This document shows positions 8,107 through 14,245 of a DNA stretch of 16,866 nt, piece after piece. The notes beneath the pieces were generated by a model. The model saw nothing but the letters and a program-made list of their open reading frames with translations. It did no database searches and had not been told where the DNA came from. The stretch lies in assembly GCA_964493765.1 (NCBI GenBank), contig CAZBPK010000136.1, positions 1 to 16,866 on the forward strand. Direction: 5' to 3'. Position 1 is the first letter of the stretch. The number at the start of each line of letters is the position of its first letter. Origin of the DNA: CALLMJ01 sp964493765. GTDB taxonomy: Bacteria > Bacteroidota > Bacteroidia > J057 > CALLMJ01. The position numbers were made by a program, and so were the translations under genes.

Positions 8107-8122
8107 CAAAGATACAAATATA
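8107..8122 (-). promoter_or_regulatory. Two tandem -7 boxes upstream of the small secreted protein gene
   Basis: Minus-strand TATCTTTG (8114-8107) and TATATTTG (8122-8115) abut each other, and both fit TAnnTTTG. Either could drive the gene starting at 8074, with a 25-35 nt leader. No clear -33 TTG is present. Confidence 0.45.
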
Positions 8123-8220
8123 ATACCATAACTTTTATTTTTTAGTAATAAAATGAAGTTTTTGGGTAAAAAAAATTTTTTTAGTGACTACTTTAGGATA
8201 ATTTAATTTTAATTACGGTT

Positions 8221-8247
8221 TTGATTTTATTAATTTTTGTAGCTTTG
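8221..8247 (+). promoter_or_regulatory. Promoter of ABC exporter half 2 operon
   Basis: A -33 TTG (8221-8223) and a -7 TAGCTTTG (8240-8247) are separated by 16 bp. The -7 box ends on the G of an in-frame GTG, showing that GTG is not the start. The ATG at 8286 lies 38 bp downstream. Confidence 0.55.
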
Positions 8248-8285
8248 TGGAGTATTTAAACCTACTTCGGGGGAGTTTTGTTTTT

Positions 8286-10055
8286 ATGAAGATTTTATTA
8301 GTTTCTTTAGCGCCTTTTTTAAAAAAGTATAAATGGTATTTATTCTGGGGGATTATATTTATCGTAATTTCCAACTTTTTTTCTATTTATCCCGCCCAAT
8401 TGGTCAGAAAAGGTTTTGATGCTTTATCAATAAAGCTAAAAGATTATGAGAATGCAAGTATTGAAGTAAAACAAAATCTAAAAACAGAAGTTTTTCAATT
8501 AGTCATAATTTATGCTTTAGGAATATTGGCATCTGCTTTACTGAAAGGCGTTTTTTTGTACGGAGTAAGGCAGGCTATTATTGTAATGTCAAGGCATATT
8601 GAGTATGAACAAAAAAATCAATTATTTGAAAAAATACTCTCTTTGAGTCAGAAAAATTTAAGGAAGTATCATACGGGTGATTTTATGGCTAGATTAACAG
8701 AAGATATTGGAAACGTGAGAATGTTTACAGGACCCGGAATCATGTACTCAATCAATACTATCACCTTGTTTTTCATGGTTTTAACTACCATGCTTTATGT
8801 CAATTGGGAATTAACATTGGTGGTGATGCTTCCTTTGCCCCTTTTAAGTTACTTGATTTATTTTGTACACAAAAGAATTGTTCAACAAAGTGAAGTAGTT
8901 CAAGCAGAATTATCTGCTATCAGTTCTTATACGCAAGAGGTCTATTCTGGGATTAGGACAGTAAGAGCTTATAATAAAGAAAATTTATTTTATAGCAATT
9001 TTTTGAATTTTACTACTCGTTTTAAAGAAAAATCCCTTAATTTAGCTAAAATTGACGCGTTTTTTTTTCCAATTATACAGTTTTTAATTGGTTTGAGTAC
9101 TATTTTAGCGGTGGGTTATGGTGGAATGAAGGTTTTTCAAGGGAATGTAACCGTAGGGAATATAGCAGAGTTTATTATGTATGTTTATTTATTAACCTGG
9201 CCGATTGCTTCTTTGGGTTGGGTTACCAGCTTAACACAAAAAGCGGCAGTTTCTCAAGAACGTATTAATGCTATTCTCAATATTAAACCTGATATTCAAT
9301 ATGTTGAACAATCTCAACCTATCCAAAAAATGGATATTGATATTCAAAATGTAACGTTTGTTTATGAAGATTCGGGCATTAAGGCATTAGATAATTTGAA
9401 TTTAAAAATACAAGAAGGTGAGTCAATAGGAATTGTTGGAGCAACAGGTTCGGGTAAAACTACTCTATTTGCTTTGCTTACGCGTTTGTATGACCCTCAA
9501 GAAGGTTCAATTATTATTGATAATCAAGAACTTAAAAATTATACAAACCAAGAAATTCGCAATAATATTACCATTGTACCACAAGATGTATTTTTATTTT
9601 CTGATACGATAGAGAACAATATTCGGTTAGGGAAACCGGAAGCTACTGAAGAGGAAATCATTAAAGCCGCTAAATTTGCGGCTGTATATGATGATATTAT
9701 GGCTTTACCTAAACAATTTAAGACGGTTGTAGGGGAACGCGGAGTAACACTTTCTGGTGGTCAAAAGCAACGTATTGCCATTGCAAGAGCCTATCTTAAA
9801 AAAGCGAAACTTTTACTTTTAGATGATTGTTTATCTGCTGTGGATACTTTAACAGAAGAAAAAATTATTCAAAAACTTCAGAACATTCCCAATCAAAAAA
9901 TAACTCTAATCATCGCTTCTCATCGTTTAAGTATTATGCCCAAAATGGATACAATCATTGTTCTTAAAGAGGGGAAAATTATTGAATCGGGAACTCATGA
10001 AGAACTTTTGCAGTTGAAGGGTCAATATGCAAAATTGTACTATGCTCAAAATTAA
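8286..10055 (+). CDS. ABC exporter half-transporter 2 (fused TMD-NBD, degenerate catalytic Asp)
   Basis: A 589-residue type IV ABC exporter half with about six membrane helices in residues 15-320 and a C-terminal ATPase domain. Motifs (from ATG 8286) are Walker A GATGSGKTT at 385-393, signature LSGGQ at 489-493, Walker B LLLLDD at 509-514, D-loop SAVD, and switch His546. The catalytic Glu after Walker B is Asp514. An Asp here with a perfect LSGGQ is the hallmark of the degenerate-site subunit of heterodimeric exporters such as BmrC/YheI (family knowledge). The fitting partner is the half at 970-2721 (inference). An in-frame GTG at 8247 would add 13 residues but overlaps the -7 promoter box. 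The next gene starts 15 bp later with no visible promoter or terminator, so they are likely co-transcribed. Confidence 0.92.
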   Translation: MKILLVSLAPFLKKYKWYLFWGIIFIVISNFFSIYPAQLVRKGFDALSIKLKDYENASIEVKQNLKTEVFQLVIIYALGILASALLKGVFLYGVRQAIIVMSRHIEYEQKNQLFEKILSLSQKNLRKYHTGDFMARLTEDIGNVRMFTGPGIMYSINTITLFFMVLTTMLYVNWELTLVVMLPLPLLSYLIYFVHKRIVQQSEVVQAELSAISSYTQEVYSGIRTVRAYNKENLFYSNFLNFTTRFKEKSLNLAKIDAFFFPIIQFLIGLSTILAVGYGGMKVFQGNVTVGNIAEFIMYVYLLTWPIASLGWVTSLTQKAAVSQERINAILNIKPDIQYVEQSQPIQKMDIDIQNVTFVYEDSGIKALDNLNLKIQEGESIGIVGATGSGKTTLFALLTRLYDPQEGSIIIDNQELKNYTNQEIRNNITIVPQDVFLFSDTIENNIRLGKPEATEEEIIKAAKFAAVYDDIMALPKQFKTVVGERGVTLSGGQKQRIAIARAYLKKAKLLLLDDCLSAVDTLTEEKIIQKLQNIPNQKITLIIASHRLSIMPKMDTIIVLKEGKIIESGTHEELLQLKGQYAKLYYAQN

Positions 10056-10070
10056 CAAACTATTTACTAT

Positions 10071-10586
10071 ATGAATAAAGCAAGATTTAGAAATTTAAGA
10101 ATTTTCTTAGCTTATGTTTTCATGGGCTTAGGATTGACATCTGTACTTTTACAATGGCACTTTATTTTTCCATTGATATTTACGGTTTTAATGTGGCTTA
10201 CCAATTTTCAAAATTATTCTAGATACTCTTATAACCTAGAATATGTAAATAATATTTTAGGGGTGGTTCTGATAGGTATTATGATGGACTATTACTCTGA
10301 AATTCCTTTGTTCACTGTTGCTATGGTTCTCGCTTTTCCTTCTATTGGTGGGGTACGGAATCGTTTCCCTTTTTTAATTGCTACCAATGAGTTATTATGG
10401 ATGGAGAAACTTTCTTGGATAGTTTCTTTGGGAGTTTATATTATTGCTCTTTATTATAACTCATGGAAATGGAATTATTTAGGGTATATTTTCCGAATTT
10501 TATTTTTGGGACAGTTTATGCATGGATGGTTAGAACTATTGAAGCCAATGCTTATGCTAAAAATATTTCCCAGAGGCGTGGAGTAG
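10071..10586 (+). CDS. Multi-pass membrane segment, probably the N-terminal part of a frameshifted redoxin-PAS-SpoIIE protein
   Basis: A 171-residue frame with a short basic N terminus and about five hydrophobic helices (roughly residues 11-27, 31-46, 60-73, 79-93 and 114-129). The hydrophobicity of a sixth (135-150) begins in this frame but continues naturally only in the overlapping frame of the phosphatase. The last 20-25 residues look like out-of-frame translation: the overlapping frame instead reads as a smooth helix-to-linker join leading into the redoxin domain. I infer one original protein of about 720 residues (10071-12232), split by loss of one base. If the frames are really separate, this would be a small membrane protein of unknown function. 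It follows the ABC half by 15 bp, suggesting an operon. Confidence 0.6.
   Translation: MNKARFRNLRIFLAYVFMGLGLTSVLLQWHFIFPLIFTVLMWLTNFQNYSRYSYNLEYVNNILGVVLIGIMMDYYSEIPLFTVAMVLAFPSIGGVRNRFPFLIATNELLWMEKLSWIVSLGVYIIALYYNSWKWNYLGYIFRILFLGQFMHGWLELLKPMLMLKIFPRGVE
10460..10586 (+). other. Frameshift zone joining the membrane frame to the redoxin-PAS-SpoIIE frame
   Basis: The upstream frame ends with a stop at 10584-10586; the downstream frame opens after a TAA at 10457-10459. The shift must fall between these and equals one missing base (-1). Adding one T to the T5 run at 10503-10507 would give a continuous frame in which the sixth membrane helix runs on into the VRTIEANAYAKN linker. No standard X-XXY-YYZ slippery heptamer was found in the upstream frame, so a real indel or a homopolymer sequencing error is favoured over programmed frameshifting. 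Confidence 0.65.
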
Positions 10587-12232
10587 AACCCGGAGAGCCT
10601 GCTATTGATTTTGTATTACCAGACCAAAATGGTAACATGGTCAAACTTAGTGATTTTTATGGAAAAACAGATGTTTTATTATTATTTGTGAGAGGGGATT
10701 GGTGCCCTGCTTGTCATATCATGTTAAGAACTTATTATAAATACCGTGAAAAATTCAAAGAAAAGGGTATTTACTTTATTGCTATCGGACCTGACCCACA
10801 AGGGGTTAATAAAGAAATGTTAGAAAGAATTGGAGCAGATTTTATTATTCTTTCTGATGAGGGTTTAAAGATTACTAATCAATATGGAGTACAAGGAGAA
10901 GGACAAATTCCTAACAATGATTTTGAAGGAATCCCACTGCCTGCGGCTTTTATTGTAGATAAAAAAGGAATTATTCGTTATAATACAAGACCCGAATCCC
11001 CCGGAGAATTTTTAAGACCCGATTCCATTTTGTTAGTTATTGATGGATTACAGGCTACAGAACAAAGTGAAACGTTTGAAGATACTTATGAAACCATTGT
11101 TAATCAAGCTAACGATGGAATATTGGTGTTGGATATTGTAGAAGGAAAAATTTTAAAAGCCAATGCTTATCTTGCTAATCTTTTAGGTTATACAGAACAA
11201 GAATTTATAGCAAAATCTATATTTGATTTTTGCCCCGAAGATTTTTTAAATGAAAGTGCCAAGTTAATAGCAGATGCTTGGGAAAATAAAGGAGCGATTT
11301 TTCGTATGCAACTCCAAACGCCATCAGGAGAAAGAATCCCCACCGAATGCTCTGCAAAAGTATTAGCCTATGGAAAACATTCTGCGCTTGTGCTTTATGT
11401 TAGGGATATCAGAGAACGTATCAAGCTAGAAAATCAAATAATTAAGCAAAGTCAAATCATTGAGCAAAAGAATAAGGATATCTTAGATAGTATAGAGTAC
11501 GCAAAACGAATACAAACTGCCACACTCCCTGGCGTTCAAGAATGGTATCATTTTGTTAAACAAGGCTATATTTATTTTCAGCCTAAAGATATAGTTTCTG
11601 GGGACTTTTATTGGTTGAATTTTGATGAAGAAGAAAATAGAGTGTTTTTTGCTTTGGGGGATTGTACGGGGCATGGAGTACCAGGGGCTTTTATGAGTAT
11701 GTTAGCTATTAATCAATTAAATCATATTATTGATGACCTAAAAATTAAAGAGCCTTTAAAAATCATAGAAAATCTTGATTTGAATATTCAAAAAGCTTTA
11801 AAACAAGAAGAGGGGGGAAATGATGGTTTGGATTGTGCTTTGTTTATGTATGATAAGAATACTCAAAAATTACAGTTTGTTTTAGCGGGTCGTCCTCTTT
11901 ACTATTCCTTTAATAATGAACCTTTTATTGAAATAAAAGGGGATAAATTTCCTATTGGAGGTACTTTACATAAGTCAAAAACTTTCACTCAACACGAACT
12001 TAACATTGAAAATCAATCTTTAAAATTATTGGTTTATTCTGATGGAATTGTTGACCAAATGGGTGGTGAAAGAAAGAAGAAATTTGGAACAAAATCTCTT
12101 AAACAGTTTTTTGAAAATCATGGGTTAACTGACTTAAATCAAACATTTTCTCGATTAAGTTTAACATTAGATGAATGGAAAAAAAATTGTGAACAATTAG
12201 ATGATATGAGTTTGATTTTATTGGAGATTTAA
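10463..12232 (+). CDS. Redoxin-PAS-SpoIIE (PP2C-type) phosphatase, start uncertain
   Basis: From the ATG at 10463 the product is 589 residues. Domains: an AhpC/TSA-like redoxin fold at about 42-195 with WCPAC (Cys81, Cys84) and a downstream PAAFIVDKKGI strand; PAS at about 205-318 (NDGILVLD, then NAYLANLLGYTEQEF); a coiled coil at 318-350 ending in the SIEYAKRIQ motif typical of Bacteroidota SpoIIE proteins; and a SpoIIE/PP2C domain at 350-589. The metal-binding Asp residues are all present (VSGD 378-381, LGDCTGHG 398-405, YSDG 525-528, DD 580-581), so phosphatase activity is expected, acting on a phosphorylated anti-sigma-antagonist-like partner that is not encoded here. Two Cys in CxxC spacing suggest thiol-redox input (inference). 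ATG 10526 would give a soluble 568-residue form; fusion to the upstream membrane frame is more likely. Confidence 0.85.
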   Translation: MEMELFRVYFPNFIFGTVYAWMVRTIEANAYAKNISQRRGVEPGEPAIDFVLPDQNGNMVKLSDFYGKTDVLLLFVRGDWCPACHIMLRTYYKYREKFKEKGIYFIAIGPDPQGVNKEMLERIGADFIILSDEGLKITNQYGVQGEGQIPNNDFEGIPLPAAFIVDKKGIIRYNTRPESPGEFLRPDSILLVIDGLQATEQSETFEDTYETIVNQANDGILVLDIVEGKILKANAYLANLLGYTEQEFIAKSIFDFCPEDFLNESAKLIADAWENKGAIFRMQLQTPSGERIPTECSAKVLAYGKHSALVLYVRDIRERIKLENQIIKQSQIIEQKNKDILDSIEYAKRIQTATLPGVQEWYHFVKQGYIYFQPKDIVSGDFYWLNFDEEENRVFFALGDCTGHGVPGAFMSMLAINQLNHIIDDLKIKEPLKIIENLDLNIQKALKQEEGGNDGLDCALFMYDKNTQKLQFVLAGRPLYYSFNNEPFIEIKGDKFPIGGTLHKSKTFTQHELNIENQSLKLLVYSDGIVDQMGGERKKKFGTKSLKQFFENHGLTDLNQTFSRLSLTLDEWKKNCEQLDDMSLILLEI

Positions 12233-12321
12233 TTATTCATTCTTAGATATTTGAGTTCTATAAAATAGATAAAATGGGGTATTCTTTATAGAATGAGTAG
12301 AAAAAAAAGAAAATTTGATTA

Positions 12322-12340
12322 AAACTCTTAAACTGAGTTT
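12322..12340 (-). terminator. Possible weak terminator between convergent phosphatase and bshC genes
   Basis: A 6-bp inverted repeat AAACTC/GAGTTT (12322-12327, 12335-12340) with a 7-nt loop touches the stop codon of bshC. On the minus strand it is followed by a T-rich stretch. The stem is short and AT-rich, so this is a weak call. Confidence 0.25.
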
Positions 12341-13832
12341 ACAAAAAACGCTTAAGCCAGTGCTCTAAATCTAGTTTTAACTCATCAATAAAAAATTTTA
12401 ATTGGGTTTTGTTTTCAACAAATGCACTAATATTCAGTGTTCTTTCTTGAATAAAGCCATCAGGTTGAACCCTATCTTTTAATCTATAAATCTCAAAAAA
12501 TTCTTTTGGGTTTTGATTTTGTATCATCTTAATGAGCTTATTTTCTAGTTGATGATAAATTTTATTCCAATAAAATTTTTGAGTTTCCAAAGAGTAAACT
12601 AAACTCTCAGAAAATTTTTTAAAATCATTTTGTAAATCAGAAATATTTTGATGAATGGAAAAAAAATGATTCTTAAAATCTTCAAAATCATAATATTTTT
12701 GAGCAATGGATCTTTGAATTTCTTTTAAATTTTTCAAAAGAAAAGAAGGTTCAAAGCCCATATTTTTTAATTTCAATTGAACATCTTCTGGGATATAAGT
12801 ATAAGAAAATCTTGGAATTAATAATGGGTAAAAAGTATTAAATTCTTGAAAATTAGATTTTAATTGCAACCAATAACGAATTTCTCCCCAACCACCCACA
12901 TAAGCCAAATTAGGCAACAAAAATTCTTGGTATAGAGGTCTAAAACCAGCACTCGGACTTATTCTGTCAGGATTTTCTTGTGCTTCTTTGATAAGCCAAT
13001 CTAATTCCACAACTTTATTTCCAATAAAATATTCACCATTTTTAAAATGGATTTTTTCTCTTTGAGAAGCCGTTAAATAAAATAAATTAATCTCTGAAAC
13101 ATTCCATTGAATTTTAATTCCTAAATTTCTTAATTGATGATTGGTTTGTAAAACATTTTTTTGAGTAGGCTTTTCTAAAATTTCTTTTAACCAATAGGAG
13201 GAAAAGGATTTTTTCAATTCATAATCATCACCATCTATAAAAACCAATCCTTCATCTTTGAATATAGAACTTAGCAAAACCTGGAAAGCATTTTTCCAAC
13301 TCACTTGTTCTAAATAGGGTTCTGTTACCCAAGAACCCTTATAAATAATAGATTGATCAATTTTATGTCTGCCAACTGCACCTTGAAATTTTCCATGATA
13401 TTCAATTTTGTTTTGATAACCTTGATAAAAATGATTAACTTCTATATAATCATGATCTTCGGAGGCTAACCAAAAAACAGGAACAAAATGATAATCCGAG
13501 AATTTTTGATTGAGTTTTTTGCATAATTCAATGATTGAAAGGGTTTTATAAATAACATATAGGGGACCGCTACCATAACAAACTTGATGACCAGTGGTTA
13601 TAGTAAATGTATTAGCATTTAATAAAAGTTTAATGTTTTGTTGAGTAACTTGACTGAAATTTATTTGATTCTGTTCAATCAATTTTCTCACTAATAATTC
13701 TCTGTTACAAGCATGATCTTTACGACTTTCAATAATTAAATTCCAATTCGGAGAATTGGCGGAAAATTCAATTAATTCTTGAACTTTAGAAGTATAAAAA
13801 AGATTTTTTAAATTCATGTAGGTAATACCCAT
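12339..13832 (-). CDS. bshC: Putative bacillithiol biosynthesis cysteine-adding enzyme BshC
   Basis: Adds cysteine to glucosaminyl-malate in the last step of bacillithiol synthesis, in the cytoplasm (family knowledge). The 497-residue product shows the BshC landmarks: TTGHQ at 79-83 followed by GPLYVIYKT, then PVFWLASEDHD at 118-128, the SAGFRPLYQEFLLPNLAYVGG segment near 294-314, a long helical/coiled-coil arm at about 360-445, and the C-terminal P-x-G-x-x-QER motif (457-464). It is somewhat shorter than B. subtilis BshC (about 540). The ATG at 13832 shares one base with the stop codon of the preceding secreted-protein gene (TAATG), which favours this start by translational coupling; ATG 13817 (492 residues) is the alternative. 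bshA and bshB are not in the window. Transcription presumably comes from the box at 14212-14219. Confidence 0.92.
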   Translation of the reverse strand: MGITYMNLKNLFYTSKVQELIEFSANSPNWNLIIESRKDHACNRELLVRKLIEQNQINFSQVTQQNIKLLLNANTFTITTGHQVCYGSGPLYVIYKTLSIIELCKKLNQKFSDYHFVPVFWLASEDHDYIEVNHFYQGYQNKIEYHGKFQGAVGRHKIDQSIIYKGSWVTEPYLEQVSWKNAFQVLLSSIFKDEGLVFIDGDDYELKKSFSSYWLKEILEKPTQKNVLQTNHQLRNLGIKIQWNVSEINLFYLTASQREKIHFKNGEYFIGNKVVELDWLIKEAQENPDRISPSAGFRPLYQEFLLPNLAYVGGWGEIRYWLQLKSNFQEFNTFYPLLIPRFSYTYIPEDVQLKLKNMGFEPSFLLKNLKEIQRSIAQKYYDFEDFKNHFFSIHQNISDLQNDFKKFSESLVYSLETQKFYWNKIYHQLENKLIKMIQNQNPKEFFEIYRLKDRVQPDGFIQERTLNISAFVENKTQLKFFIDELKLDLEHWLKRFL

Positions 13833-14188
13833 TAAAACCTACAATCCATTTTTAAAAATGATAATTTTTGATTAATGAGTTCAGAGGCAATATCTTTTTT
13901 TAGCTCACCACAATATTGCCAAGCATCACCTTCTTCAGAAAAATAAACTTTAATATACACAGAAATTAAATTTTGCTTATCGGGTTCATTGTATTTGATG
14001 ATATCTAACTTTTCTAATTTGAAGTTGTTTTCAATTGCATCATCCTCTAACATGGGTTTGATGACCTCATAAATTACTTCTGGTTTTTGTACCCCTCTAA
14101 AACGAATATCAATAAAAAATTCGTAATCAACTTGTGCCGAAGCAAAAGAAACTAAGCACATAAATACTACAAAAAAAATACGCTTCAT
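13832..14188 (-). CDS. Small secreted protein of unknown function, coupled to bshC
   Basis: A 118-residue protein with a signal peptide (1-19, ending SFASAQ) and no lipobox at the cleavage site, so periplasmic or secreted. The mature part (about 100 residues) reads as a compact alpha/beta domain: strand FFIDIRFRG, helix KPEVIYEVIKPML, strands around KLDIIKYN and VYIKVYF, helix, and a C-terminal KMDCRF. It carries two Cys (in YCGEL and MDCRF). The family is not recognised. Its stop codon overlaps the bshC ATG by one base, so it is the first gene of a two-gene unit. No biochemical link between an exported protein and cytoplasmic bacillithiol synthesis is evident; the coupling may be incidental. 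Confidence 0.8.
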   Translation of the reverse strand: MKRIFFVVFMCLVSFASAQVDYEFFIDIRFRGVQKPEVIYEVIKPMLEDDAIENNFKLEKLDIIKYNEPDKQNLISVYIKVYFSEEGDAWQYCGELKKDIASELINQKLSFLKMDCRF

Positions 14189-14211
14189 GATTCTTAATTT
14201 ATTTTAGAATA

Positions 14212-14219
14212 CAAAAATA
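14212..14219 (-). promoter_or_regulatory. -7 promoter box for the small secreted protein-bshC unit
   Basis: Minus-strand TATTTTTG (14219-14212) matches TAnnTTTG, 23 bp before the ATG at 14188, in the 57-bp gap after the TonB receptor gene. No -33 TTG lies at normal spacing. Confidence 0.4.
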
Positions 14220-14245
14220 CAAAATTTGTTCCAAAAATCATTTTT

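Noticed and set aside
8247..8285. GTG at 8247 as start of ABC half 2
   Set aside because: Its first base is the last base of the -7 box at 8240-8247; ATG 8286 fits a normal leader.
10460..10586. Programmed -1 ribosomal frameshift
   Set aside because: No X-XXY-YYZ heptamer in the upstream frame and T-runs no longer than five; an indel or sequencing error is simpler. Not fully excluded.
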